A stretch of 42,221 nt of DNA from Methylobacterium sp. J-048 (GCF_022829515.1 NZ_JAKSYL010000254.1:1-42221); one strand, 5' to 3'; positions 24,166 through 32,600 are shown, numbered from the stretch's first letter. The notes: generated by a model not told the origin, from the sequence alone. Numbers and translations are program-made.

Positions 24166-25056
24166 ATGCTTACGCCTGCACCACGTCCATCGCTTGCCGC
24201 CAGTGCCCTGCCGGTCCTGTTCGTCCCGATCTGGGCGACCGGCTTCATCTCCGCCCGGGCCGTGATCCCGCACGCCGACCCGCTGGGCTTCACGGCGGTC
24301 CGGTTTACCGGCGTCGCCCTGCTGTTGGCGCTGATCGCGGCGGCGTCCCGGGTGCGCTGGCCCGGGACCCAGGCGGGCTGGCGCGATCCCATCGTGGCGG
24401 GCTTCCTGATGCAGGGGATCTACCTGTCGGGGGTGTTCTGGGCGGTGAGCCGGGGGCTCCCGGCCGGGATCGCCGCCCTGGTCGGCAGCCTCCAGCCGCT
24501 GCTGACGGCGCTCCTGGCGGGACCGCTGCTCGGCGAGCGCGTCAGCGGCCGCCGGGCGCTCGGGATCCTGCTCGGCTTCGCCGGGGCCGGCCTGGTGCTC
24601 GCCCCCAAGCTCGGCGCCGCCGACCCGTCCGGGATCCCGCCGGTGGCCCTGGCTGTCAGCCTCGTGGCGGTCCTGGCCCTGACGCTGGGCACCCTCTGGC
24701 AGAAGCGCACCGGCGGCGGCGGCGACCTCCTGGCCAACGCGACGCTGCAATTCGTGGGCGGGATGGCCTGTGCGATCCCGCTGGCGCTGGCCTTCGGACA
24801 TGCCGAGATCGACCCGGTGGCACCCCTGTGGCTCGGGCTCGCCTGGGCGATCCTGGTGAACTCGGTGGCCGGGATCCTGCTGCTGCTTGCGCTGATCCGG
24901 CGCGGCGCTGTGGCGGGCGTCGCCGCCCTGTTCTTCCTGGTGCCGCCGGTGGCGGCCGTGCTGGGCTACCTGCTGTTCGGCGAGGTGCTGACCCTGGTGC
25001 AGGTCGCCGGGATGGCGGTGGCGGCACTCGGCGTCGCGGTGGCGAGCCGGGCCTGA
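24166..25056 (+). CDS. EamA/DMT-family transporter
   Basis: A 296-residue membrane protein with about ten helices in two EamA repeats. The first repeat shows PIWATGFISARAVI and RFTGVALLLAL, and the second ends with the typical VAALFFLVPPVAAVLGYLLF and GE after it. DMT transporters export amino acids, drugs or other metabolites; no substrate is evident. It is divergent from the YihY-type gene, with a 183-bp gap whose sequence shows nothing else I can support. Confidence 0.88.
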   Translation: MLTPAPRPSLAASALPVLFVPIWATGFISARAVIPHADPLGFTAVRFTGVALLLALIAAASRVRWPGTQAGWRDPIVAGFLMQGIYLSGVFWAVSRGLPAGIAALVGSLQPLLTALLAGPLLGERVSGRRALGILLGFAGAGLVLAPKLGAADPSGIPPVALAVSLVAVLALTLGTLWQKRTGGGGDLLANATLQFVGGMACAIPLALAFGHAEIDPVAPLWLGLAWAILVNSVAGILLLLALIRRGAVAGVAALFFLVPPVAAVLGYLLFGEVLTLVQVAGMAVAALGVAVASRA

Positions 25057-25169
25057 CCGGAGGTCTTGGCGCCGCAGTCCCGGAACCGCCGGAAAGGCCC
25101 GGTCTTTCGCTTGATACCGCCCAGCCGCCGAAGAGCCGGGCCGGATCGACCAGATCCCCGGGAGGCCCC

Positions 25170-25376
25170 ATGAACCAGATCCTCGTCGTCGCGCTCATCT
25201 GTGCCGCCAACGTCCAGGCTCCGGACTGCTCGCGGGAGACCGCCCTCGACGTGATCACCGGGCCGGCCCACACGCTGCAGGAATGCCTGATCCAGGGACC
25301 GGTGCTCGCGGCCAATACCGGTTTCACCGGCGAGAACGGCGCCTACGTGAAGACGCGCTGCGAGCAGAAGCACTGA
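25170..25376 (+). CDS. Small Cys-containing hypothetical protein, 68 residues
   Basis: MNQILVVALICAANVQAPDC begins this short protein; four Cys occur at 11, 20, 39 and 64. The hydrophobic N-terminus is short for a signal peptide and could also be a strand. GGAGG at 25161 is a good ribosome site nine bases before the ATG. Codon use fits the surroundings. I recognise no family. It follows the EamA gene by 113 bases and may be cotranscribed with it. Confidence 0.6.
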   Translation: MNQILVVALICAANVQAPDCSRETALDVITGPAHTLQECLIQGPVLAANTGFTGENGAYVKTRCEQKH

Positions 25377-25443
25377 ACCGGAGCGCCGGGCGCCGAAGGG
25401 GAGGTCGGTTCGGCGTCACCGCGCGCGTCGAAAGCCCACGGCC

Positions 25444-25459
25444 TTCAACTTGAGTTCAA
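25444..25459. promoter_or_regulatory. Near-palindrome upstream of methylsuccinyl-CoA dehydrogenase gene
   Basis: TTCAACT-tg-AGTTCAA, arms matching at six of seven bases, lies 86 bases before the start codon in an AT-richer part of the gap. It could be an operator for a dimeric regulator. No matching known consensus is claimed. Confidence 0.35.
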
Positions 25460-25544
25460 GACGCGGCAAATGAAATCTGCTTCGGCCTCGGCGTCGGACG
25501 GGTTAGAAGAGATGATCCAATAAAACGCCACGCGAGCAAAAATC

Positions 25545-27227
25545 ATGTCCGCATCCCCCGCCATCCAGACCGAACCACAGGACGTCGTCAGCCTCACCAA
25601 GGCCGCCGGTGAGAGCGCGAAGGCCCTCGTGGCGGAGGCCATCCGGCGCGTGCGGACACGTATCCTCGGCACGGACGGGCGGATCGATGCCGGCAAGCTC
25701 GAGGCGCAGCAGCACGCCGCCCACGGGCTAGCCTGGCTCGCGACCTACGCGGAGGCGGTGGCCGAGCTCGGTGGCTATGCCGAGCGCCTCCAGGCCGAGG
25801 GCCGGTTCGGCGAGACCGAGATGCTGCTCGTGCGGATCGGCGCCGGCGAGTATCTCGACCAGCTGTTCTCCGGCATCCCGATGAGCCAGGGCGAGATGGT
25901 CCGGCCGACCGGCTCGCTCGGTCTCTCGGCCAAGGAGGTCGCGCAGTACCGCACCGACGCGGTCGAGACCCTGATCGCCGAGGGCAACACCCCGGAGCAC
26001 CGCGCCGCCCTGGTGGCGCTGATGCGCGAGGGCGGCGGCTCGGCCACCGTCGGCGCCTCGGGCCTCGACGAGGACATGGAGGCGATCCGCTCCGAGATGC
26101 GCCGCTTCGGCAAGGCCGAGGTGGTCGAGCAGGCGCATGAGTGGCACCTGAAGAACGAATACATCCCCATGGAGGTCGTCACCAAGATGGCCGAGCTGGG
26201 CGTGTTCGGCCTCACCATCCCGGAAGAGTACGGCGGCATGGGCCTGCCCAAGACCGCGATGTGCGTGGTCTCGGAGGAGCTGTCCCGGGCCTATATCGGC
26301 GTCGGCTCGCTCGGCACCCGCTCGGAGATCGCCGCCGAGCTGATCCTGTGCGGCGGTACCGAGGAGCAGAAGCACCGCTTCCTGCCCAAGATCGCCTCGG
26401 GCGACATCCTGCCGACCGCGGTGTTCACCGAGCCGAACACCGGTTCGGATCTCGCCTCGCTCCGCACAAAGGCGGTGAAGGACGGCGACACCTGGAAAAT
26501 CACCGGCAACAAGACCTGGATCACCCATCCGGTCCGGGCCGACATCATGACCGTGCTGGTGCGGACCAAGCCCGAGGAGAAGGGCCATCGCGGCCTCTCG
26601 ATGCTGATCGCCGAGAAGCCCCGGGGCACGGACGAAGAGCCGTTCCCGGTCCAGGGCCTGTCGGGCGGCGAGATCGAGGTGCTCGGCTACCGGGGCATGA
26701 AGGAATACGAGCTGGCCTTCGAGGGGTTCGAGGTGCCCGGCGGCAACCTGCTCGGCGAGGTCGAGGGCAAAGGTTTTGCCCAGCTGATGCAGACCTTCGA
26801 GTCCGCCCGGATCCAGACCGCGGCCCGGGCCATCGGCGTCGCCCAGTCGGCCCTCGACGTGGCCCTGCGCTACGCCGAGGAGCGGGTCCAGTTCGGCAAG
26901 GCGCTGGTCAGCTTCCCGCGGGTCGCCGACAAGCTCGCCATGATGGCGGTGGAGATCAACATCGCCCGCCAGCTCACCTACTTCTCGGCCCGCGAGAAGG
27001 ATGCCGGCAAGCGCTGCGACCTGGAGGCCGGGATGGCCAAGCTGCTCGGTGCCCGGGTCGCCTGGGCCGCCGCCGACAACGCTCTGCAGATCCACGGCGG
27101 CAACGGCTTCGCGCTGGAATACCCGGTCAGCCGGATCCTGTGCGACGCCCGCATCCTGTCGATCTTCGAAGGCGCCGCCGAGATCCAGGCCCAGGTCATC
27201 GCCCGGCGGCTGCTCGAAGCCGCCTGA
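25545..27227 (+). CDS. mcd: (2S)-methylsuccinyl-CoA dehydrogenase
   Basis: A 560-residue acyl-CoA dehydrogenase with an N-terminal extension of about 150 residues, a feature of methylsuccinyl-CoA dehydrogenases; ordinary family members have about 380. It oxidises methylsuccinyl-CoA to mesaconyl-CoA in the ethylmalonyl-CoA pathway, passing electrons to ETF. FAD-site text is AVFTEPNTGSDLASL and WITHPVRAD. The catalytic Glu is E542 in SIFEGAAEI, at the medium-chain enzyme position, and IHGGNGFALEYPV precedes it. In Methylorubrum extorquens the equivalent gene was called ibd2. This gene is the best single pointer to a methylotrophic or acetate-assimilating alphaproteobacterium. It is followed by a family A repeat. 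Confidence 0.92.
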   Translation: MSASPAIQTEPQDVVSLTKAAGESAKALVAEAIRRVRTRILGTDGRIDAGKLEAQQHAAHGLAWLATYAEAVAELGGYAERLQAEGRFGETEMLLVRIGAGEYLDQLFSGIPMSQGEMVRPTGSLGLSAKEVAQYRTDAVETLIAEGNTPEHRAALVALMREGGGSATVGASGLDEDMEAIRSEMRRFGKAEVVEQAHEWHLKNEYIPMEVVTKMAELGVFGLTIPEEYGGMGLPKTAMCVVSEELSRAYIGVGSLGTRSEIAAELILCGGTEEQKHRFLPKIASGDILPTAVFTEPNTGSDLASLRTKAVKDGDTWKITGNKTWITHPVRADIMTVLVRTKPEEKGHRGLSMLIAEKPRGTDEEPFPVQGLSGGEIEVLGYRGMKEYELAFEGFEVPGGNLLGEVEGKGFAQLMQTFESARIQTAARAIGVAQSALDVALRYAEERVQFGKALVSFPRVADKLAMMAVEINIARQLTYFSAREKDAGKRCDLEAGMAKLLGARVAWAAADNALQIHGGNGFALEYPVSRILCDARILSIFEGAAEIQAQVIARRLLEAA

Positions 27228-27246
27228 CGGATCGGGAACTGAAAGG

Positions 27247-27299
27247 CTCGGGGGCTCTGCCCCCGAACCCCGCCAAAGGGCTGAGCCCTTTGGGAACCC
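27247..27299 (-). repeat. Palindrome-cluster repeat (family A), copy 5 (short)
   Basis: GGGGGCtctGCCCCC and CCAAAGGGCtgaGCCCTTTGG in series, between the convergent mcd gene and a 59-residue gene. It ends one base before the stop codon of the latter, so it could terminate both transcripts. Confidence 0.82.
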
Positions 27300-27300
27300 G

Positions 27301-27480
27301 CTACTTGGTGATCTTCACCGAGACCGGGTCGCTCGACGGGAACGTCTCCTCGAGGGCGTCGTCGAGGCGCTCGTCCATCTTCTCCTGCTTGTTGGCGGGG
27401 TTGGCCTTGTCGTCCGGCTTGGCGCTGCCCTGCTGGAAGCCGGGCTTGGTCTCGTCCTGAGGCTTGTGGTCGTCGGCCAT
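27301..27480 (-). CDS. Small hydrophilic protein, 59 residues
   Basis: A short, charged protein starting MADDHKPQDETKPGF and ending LEETFPSSDPVSVKITK. The C-terminal part, with an acidic helix (MDERLDDALEETFPSSDP), is a pattern I know from small conserved alphaproteobacterial proteins of unknown function. It has no Cys, no signal and few hydrophobic residues, and is probably mostly disordered. A larger open frame overlapping it is Thr/Arg-rich noise. No strong ribosome site is visible. Confidence 0.7.
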   Translation of the reverse strand: MADDHKPQDETKPGFQQGSAKPDDKANPANKQEKMDERLDDALEETFPSSDPVSVKITK

Positions 27481-27580
27481 GTCTGTCGCTCGTCCGTGAC
27501 GGGTGCACGCTCGGTGCCTGTGCGCGTCAACGCGACGGAGCCCGGGTGTTTCCGGTTTTTTCGATCGCGAGGCGTATCAA

Positions 27581-28849
27581 TCAGGCCGTCGCCACCGCGC
27601 CGCCGGCCGCGTGCCGCGCCGCCCGGCCGCGCGCAGAGGCTTCGCGCATCACCATCTCGTAGAGTCCGGTCAGCCGGTCGAGATGAACCGCCGGCGTCAG
27701 CGGCGCAGTCCAGTAGCGGGCATGCGCGGCCCGGCCCATCCGGGCGGCGAGGCCGTCATCGGACAGGCGGCGCAGATGGGCGGCGAGCGCGTCGGGATCG
27801 CCCGAGCGGAACCAGAAGCCGGTCTCGCCATCGACCACCGCCTCCCGGCCCGCGCAGGCATCGCTGACGATCACCGGCGTGCCGCAGGCCAGAGCCTCGT
27901 AGACGGTGAGCGGCTGGCCCTCGTACCAGACGCTCGGGAAGACCAGCGCCCGGGCCTGCCGCATCAGCGCCTGCACGGCGGCGGGATCGCGCCAGCCGAG
28001 CATCACCGCCTCGGGATAGCGGGCGGCGAGGTCGGCCCGCTCCGAGCCGTCGCCGACGAACACAGCCCGGACCCCGGCCCGCCGGGCGGCTTCCGCGAAG
28101 ATCGGCGCGCCCTTCTCGGTGGAGATCCGGCCGACGAACAGGAAGTCGCCCGGCGGCCCTTCATGGACCGGTGCCTGTTCCACCGCGATCGGGTTGTCGA
28201 CCCGGTGGAACATCGTGCCGGAGGGCATCAGCGGCCGGACCACGCTCTCCTGCAGGTCGCTGATCGTGACGACGTGGGCGAACAGCTCCGGCAGCCGGGC
28301 GACATGCGCGAGCCCGGCATGGCGGATCATCCGGGCGACCTTGCGCGGATAGCTGCGCGCGTCGCAATTCGCCAGGATGCAGGAGGCCGACATCGGCGTG
28401 CGGTGACAGATCTTCTGCTCGGGATAGGCGTAGAACCCCCCGGTCGGGCAGACCAGGAAGAACTCGTGCATCGTGTACAGGCACGGCAGGCCGGAGGCCC
28501 GCAGGGCCGGGCCGATGGCCGGCGACAGCGCCTTGGCGAAGGCGTGGACATGGACCAGGGTGTCGCGCGGATCGCAGGCGGCGAGCTCGGCCGCCAGGGC
28601 ACGGGCCGCTTTCCCGTTCCAGATCGCCTGGGCCGCGAAGGCTAACTTGCTCCGCGCCGTCGTGACGTCGTCCTGATCGAGGCAGACCACCCGGATGCCG
28701 GCGGGCTCCAGCCGCGGGTCGACCGGACCCACGGCCGCGAACAGGCTGACGCGAAACCCCCGCGCGGCGAGCCCAAGGGCGGATTCGATCGCCACCTTGG
28801 CTTGGCCGCCGTTGATCGCGGCGTGATCGGCGACGAGGACGACGTGCAC
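27581..28849 (-). CDS. GT4-family glycosyltransferase
   Basis: A 422-residue GT-B fold glycosyltransferase. The N-terminus MHVVLVADHAAINGGQAKVA has the Gly-rich loop for the acceptor side. The donor domain shows FLFVGRISTEKGAPIFAEAA and the E-x7-E motif in WYEGQPLTVYEALACG, followed by GREAVVDGETGFWF. A Cys-rich part at about 130-165 (CPTGGFYAYPEQKICHRTP) is typical of a subgroup acting on surface polysaccharides. The donor is probably a nucleotide sugar, but donor and acceptor are unknown. It is divergent from a related glycosyltransferase gene. Confidence 0.87.
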   Translation of the reverse strand: MHVVLVADHAAINGGQAKVAIESALGLAARGFRVSLFAAVGPVDPRLEPAGIRVVCLDQDDVTTARSKLAFAAQAIWNGKAARALAAELAACDPRDTLVHVHAFAKALSPAIGPALRASGLPCLYTMHEFFLVCPTGGFYAYPEQKICHRTPMSASCILANCDARSYPRKVARMIRHAGLAHVARLPELFAHVVTISDLQESVVRPLMPSGTMFHRVDNPIAVEQAPVHEGPPGDFLFVGRISTEKGAPIFAEAARRAGVRAVFVGDGSERADLAARYPEAVMLGWRDPAAVQALMRQARALVFPSVWYEGQPLTVYEALACGTPVIVSDACAGREAVVDGETGFWFRSGDPDALAAHLRRLSDDGLAARMGRAAHARYWTAPLTPAVHLDRLTGLYEMVMREASARGRAARHAAGGAVATA

Positions 28850-28961
28850 GTCAAAAAGTTCCGTCGCTCAGATCTGGGACAGAAACCTGTACCAGCCGGC
28901 GGTTGATCCTCCGTAAACCCGCTTGCACGTATCGTCGCGGCGGTTTCTGCCGGGATTGTCC

Positions 28962-30236
28962 ATGCACGTCGTGATCCTCGCCGAGTTCGCGACCGCCAGC
29001 GGCGGGGCGGAGAAGGTCGCCCTGGAATCGGCCCGCGGGCTCGCCGAGGCCGGCCTGGCGGTGACCTACATCCAGGCGATCCCGGGCCCGGTCGATCCCC
29101 TGCTGGACCACCGCAACATCCGGCGGATCGAACTCGGCCTGCCCGACATCTGGACCCTGGGCGGCATCCAGGCGGCGGCCACCGGGATCTGGCACGCCGC
29201 CGCGGCCCGCGCCCTCGAGGCGGCGCTCCGACAGCTGCCGGCGGCACCGGACTGCCTCCACCTGCACCAATGGACCCGCACCCTGTCGCCGGCGATCTTC
29301 CCGGTCCTGTCCCGGCTCGGCGTGCCGGTGGTCGTCACCCTGCACGATTACGCCCTGGCCTGTCCGAACGGGGTCTATTACCGGTTCGACCGGGCCGAGC
29401 CCTGCGGGCTGGCGCCGCTCTCGCCGGCCTGTCTCGCCGCGCCCTGCGATCCCCGCAGCCGGGTTCACAAGCTCGTGCGCGTCGCCCGCGCGGGGGCGCT
29501 CCGGCAGGCGTTGCACGGGCGTCCGCTCCACGTCGTCCATGTCAGCGATGCCAGCCGGCGGCGGCTCGGTGACCTGCTCGGCGGCTACGCCCTCACCCAT
29601 CACCGCGTCGACAACCCCGTCCGGGTCGCGGATGGGCCGCCGGCCGATCCCGCCCGCGGCGACGCCATCGCGTATGTCGGGCGCCTGACCCGGGAGAAGG
29701 GCGCCGACCTCGTTGCGGACGCCGCCCGCGCCGCCGGGCTCCCGGCCCTGTTCATCGGCGCCGGCCCCCTGGAGGCGGAGCTGCGCGCCCGGCCCGGGGT
29801 CGAGGTGATCGGCTGGCAGGCGCCGGACGCCGTCTGGACCCTGCTGCGTCGCCGGGCCCGGGCGCTCGCGGCCCCGTCGCGCTGGTACGAGACCGGGCCG
29901 CTCACGGTCTACGAGGCCCTGGCGGCCGGCATCCCGGTGGTCGCTTCCGAGCGGTCCGGGGCTGCCGAAAAAGTCTGGGACGGGCAGACCGGCTTCGTGG
30001 TCGCCCCTGAGATCGAGGCCCTGGCGGCGGCGTTCTCGGCCCTGCGGGACGATACCTGTGCGGCAACCCTCGGGGCGAATGCCCGGATCCGGTTCCAGGC
30101 CGCGCCGATGACGCTCGCCACCCACGCTGCCGCGCTCCGCTCGCTCTATGCGGGACTCGTGGAGAGCCGCGCTGGTGCGCTGCACCATACCGGGCTGGCG
30201 GCCCGGGCGGAGCAGTCGAGCGCGCGGTCGGCCTGA
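28962..30236 (+). CDS. GT4-family glycosyltransferase, paralogue of its divergent neighbour
   Basis: 424 residues, with the same build as the minus-strand neighbour: MHVVILAEFATASGGAEKVA at the start, AYVGRLTREKGADLVADAAR, and the E-x7-E motif in WYETGPLTVYEALAAG. It has a related Cys-containing insert (ACPNGVYYRFDRAEPCGL, CLAAPC). The start is ATG 28962, because the 13 residues upstream do not match its paralogue. The two genes share a 112-bp divergent promoter region and probably arose by duplication with inversion, then took different acceptors. Confidence 0.86.
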   Translation: MHVVILAEFATASGGAEKVALESARGLAEAGLAVTYIQAIPGPVDPLLDHRNIRRIELGLPDIWTLGGIQAAATGIWHAAAARALEAALRQLPAAPDCLHLHQWTRTLSPAIFPVLSRLGVPVVVTLHDYALACPNGVYYRFDRAEPCGLAPLSPACLAAPCDPRSRVHKLVRVARAGALRQALHGRPLHVVHVSDASRRRLGDLLGGYALTHHRVDNPVRVADGPPADPARGDAIAYVGRLTREKGADLVADAARAAGLPALFIGAGPLEAELRARPGVEVIGWQAPDAVWTLLRRRARALAAPSRWYETGPLTVYEALAAGIPVVASERSGAAEKVWDGQTGFVVAPEIEALAAAFSALRDDTCAATLGANARIRFQAAPMTLATHAAALRSLYAGLVESRAGALHHTGLAARAEQSSARSA

Positions 30237-30463
30237 CACCGAATCGGCAAGTCTCGGCCCCAAGCGTGTTGGCTATAGACAGCGAGTAAGATTTATATAG
30301 AGAGGCGTCGAGGCGGCCGAGACGCGCCATGATGCCAAGCGAAACGGCCTAGGTTTATCCGGACCGGACGCGGTCTCCGCAAGGCGGTGCGAAGACTGTC
30401 TGGATACCGGCGATCTGCATTTTATCGGGATTTTCACCCCCGTGCCCACCCCCGAATAGGAAC

Positions 30464-30493
30464 TTGACTTCTTGTTGCAGTGCAACATATAGA
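30464..30493 (+). promoter_or_regulatory. Phasin promoter with overlapping palindromic operator
   Basis: TTGACT (30464-30469) and TATAGA (30488-30493) are 18 bases apart. Between them, at 30473-30487, lies TGTTGCA-g-TGCAACA, a perfect 15-base palindrome. A repressor there would block RNA polymerase. PhaR, which represses phasin genes until PHB granules titrate it, binds TGC-rich sites and is the obvious candidate. The rest of the 316-bp gap upstream shows nothing I can support. Confidence 0.6.
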
Positions 30494-30552
30494 GGCGCGT
30501 CACCGCGGACGCAGATTGGCGTCCCACCCGAGACAGCGTGCTGGAGACCCCG

Positions 30553-30909
30553 ATGCAGACCCCGAATTTCGAGATCCCGACCGAGATGCGCGACTTCGCC
30601 GAGAAGAGCGTCGACCAAGCACGCAACGCCGTCGGCACCATGATGGCGAACGCCATGAAGGCCGCCGAGCAGGCCCAGGTTTCGGGCCAGACCTTCCAGT
30701 CGACCCTGACGGCGGCGGTCTCGAAGGGTTTCGAGCACGCCCAGAACAACGCCAACGCGACCTTCGACTTCGCCCAGAAGCTGGCGCGCACCAAGGACCT
30801 GCGCGAGGCCTTCGAGGTGCAGTCCGAGTTCGTCCGCAGCCAGTTCGCCGCGCTCCAGGCCCAGGCCAAGGATTTCGGCGCCCTCGCGCAGCAGAACATC
30901 GCCCGCTGA
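30553..30909 (+). CDS. Phasin (PHB granule-associated protein)
   Basis: A 118-residue, almost wholly helical protein. It begins MQTPNFEIPTEMRDFAEKSV and includes QTFQSTLTAAVSKGFEHAQN and LREAFEVQSEFVRSQFAAL, which match the phasin pattern of amphipathic helices ending in 'qsEFvrsQf'. Phasins coat polyhydroxybutyrate granules. ATG 30553 has GGAG seven bases upstream; GTG 30538 is an in-frame alternative. The palindrome in its promoter and the presence of phaZ in the window support the role. Confidence 0.9.
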   Translation: MQTPNFEIPTEMRDFAEKSVDQARNAVGTMMANAMKAAEQAQVSGQTFQSTLTAAVSKGFEHAQNNANATFDFAQKLARTKDLREAFEVQSEFVRSQFAALQAQAKDFGALAQQNIAR

Positions 30910-31058
30910 AGACCGACCTGTCCGCCACCGGCGGATCGATCGGGCGGCGCCCGGCCCGACGCGGCCGGGCGCCGTCAGACATAGCAAACCGAAGACGGTC
31001 TTCCCTCCGGCCGCCGCTCCGTCAGGGAGCCCGACGCGGACAAGGAGGGGATCGCGCC

Positions 31059-31580
31059 ATGAGCAAGCTGCATCGACCGAAGGGGCCCCGTCCCCACTGG
31101 AATCCGAAGCCGGCCCCGGGTGTGGATCGCGCCGCGCTCCGCGCCGTCCCGCCACCCACCGACACGGCCATCCCGGACGCCGCCGTGTCCAAGGCCATGG
31201 CGGCCGGCGCAGGTTCGAGGCCGGACGCCGCCGAGCCGGATCCGGTTGAGGACTCGCTGCCGGTGGCCGCCCTCGTCCCGCCCGTGACGATCCCGCCCGT
31301 CATCGCTTCGTCCGCCGCGCCCGCCGCCGTCAGCAACAGCGGCGGATCCGACTTCATGCCGGATCGCCTCGACGTCGTCGGCATCGGTTCGACGATCACC
31401 CACTACATGCGCGGCGAGGGTGAAGCGGCCCTGGCGCATCTGCGCGCCCTGTCGGAAGCCGGCTCGCCAACCGAGCTGATGCGCCTGCAGATGGGCGAGG
31501 TCCAGCGCGCGGCCGACGCCTCGCTGACCTGCTGGAGCGACGTCATCCGCAAGGCGAGCCGCATCATCGCGTTCCGTTAA
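31059..31580 (+). CDS. Phasin-like protein with a long disordered N-terminus
   Basis: 173 residues. The first 100 are Pro/Ala-rich and basic at the start (MSKLHRPKGPRPHWNPKP). The last 70 are helical: TELMRLQMGEVQRAADASLT resembles the 'peeflelQ' part of phasin_2-type domains, and WSDVIRKASRIIAF follows. AAGGAGGGG at 31042-31050 is a strong ribosome site. It follows the phasin gene by 149 bases on the same strand. A role at the granule, perhaps binding DNA or another partner through the basic tail, is an inference. Confidence 0.6.
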   Translation: MSKLHRPKGPRPHWNPKPAPGVDRAALRAVPPPTDTAIPDAAVSKAMAAGAGSRPDAAEPDPVEDSLPVAALVPPVTIPPVIASSAAPAAVSNSGGSDFMPDRLDVVGIGSTITHYMRGEGEAALAHLRALSEAGSPTELMRLQMGEVQRAADASLTCWSDVIRKASRIIAFR

Positions 31581-31636
31581 CCTGCGGATACGTGCTTGAG
31601 CCCTGGCTCCGCCCGGATTGCGAAGCAGACAGTCCA

Positions 31637-31647
31637 GACATAATGTC
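31637..31647. promoter_or_regulatory. Candidate operator of the Phd/VapC cassette
   Basis: GACAT-a-ATGTC is a perfect 11-base palindrome 26 bases before the antitoxin start. It overlaps CATAAT (31639-31644), a good -10 box, so antitoxin binding would block transcription. Confidence 0.5.
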
Positions 31648-31673
31648 CAACCTGTCTCATCTGGAACGACGCC

Positions 31674-31913
31674 ATGCGATCCTGGCAGGCCGCCGACGCC
31701 AAGCAGAATTTCGGCCGGCTGGTCGATGCGGCTCGAGAGGGGCCGCAGATGCTGCTCAGGCATGCCGAGCCGGTGGGTGTCGTGCTGTCGATGGAGCATT
31801 ACGAGCGACTCAAGGCTCAAGCCGATGCCGAGTTCGCGAATTTTCTTCTTGCCTCGCCGCTGGATGAGACGGATTTCGACAGGGATGTCGGCATGAGCCT
31901 GTCCGGTGGCTGA
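31674..31913 (+). CDS. Phd/YefM-family antitoxin
   Basis: A 79-residue protein with the Phd/YefM N-terminal DNA-binding fold: MRSWQAADAKQNFGRLVDAA and then PVGVVLSMEHYERLKA, both close to the consensus. The C-terminal part (ADAEFANFLLASPLDETDFD) is acidic and should wrap the toxin. It overlaps the toxin gene by eight bases. It probably autoregulates through the palindrome upstream. Confidence 0.92.
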   Translation: MRSWQAADAKQNFGRLVDAAREGPQMLLRHAEPVGVVLSMEHYERLKAQADAEFANFLLASPLDETDFDRDVGMSLSGG

Positions 31914-32424
31914 GCCGCCTGCGGCCTGGATCGTGGACACGAACGTGATCTCACGGCGGCAGGCGACGAAGGATGATCCGGATCCACCGGCGTCACGCTG
32001 GATTCGGCGCAACGCCCACCTGATCCGGATCAGCGCCGTGACCATCGCGGAGGTTCGCCGCGGGCTCGCCTTGGAGACTGTGCGGATCGAGCGCCTGAAA
32101 GACGCGCGCGCCAGACGGCGCGATCAGGCCGTGCTCGCTATCAAGACGGCTTGGTACGGACAGCTGAGATCCCGCTTCGCCGACCGCATCGTCGCGATCG
32201 ACGCCGACGTCGCCGAGCGTTGGGCCGACGTCTCGGTCCGGTTTCCCTCCCTGCGCGATGGCGACAAGGCCATCCTCGCCACGGCGCTCGTGCATCGGTA
32301 TGGGATTGCGACGCGAAACCTGTCGGATTTCAAGGCCTCGCCAGTGCCGCTCGTGAATCCCTTCGACCCGGCGACATGGTGGGGCGCCGATTCCGAAGCG
32401 GTGGCGCGCCCCGGGAGCGGTTGA
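31906..32424 (+). CDS. vapC: VapC-type PIN-domain toxin
   Basis: A 172-residue PIN ribonuclease, longer than usual (about 135-145). The active-site acids are D11 in VDTNVISR, E49 in TIAEVRRG, D118/D120 in RDGDKAILATAL and D141 in RNLSDF. The start is GTG 31906, which overlaps the antitoxin stop. Such toxins cut tRNA or rRNA when free. The last 20 residues (WWGADSEAVARPGSG) look like an added tail. It lies between the phasin-like gene and amiC. Confidence 0.92.
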   Translation: MAEPPAAWIVDTNVISRRQATKDDPDPPASRWIRRNAHLIRISAVTIAEVRRGLALETVRIERLKDARARRRDQAVLAIKTAWYGQLRSRFADRIVAIDADVAERWADVSVRFPSLRDGDKAILATALVHRYGIATRNLSDFKASPVPLVNPFDPATWWGADSEAVARPGSG

Positions 32425-32600
32425 TCGGCTGGACGTCAGAAAACCTCACCACACGTGGCTCGCTCCGACGCATGATCGCCATGTTCAGGCTGTCGCATAG
32501 GCACGACACGCACGGCCGCATCGAACCGCACCGGGCAACCAACGATTAACCATGGTCCTCCTATGCCTGATCGATGGGCGCGGGAGATGAATCCGGACCG

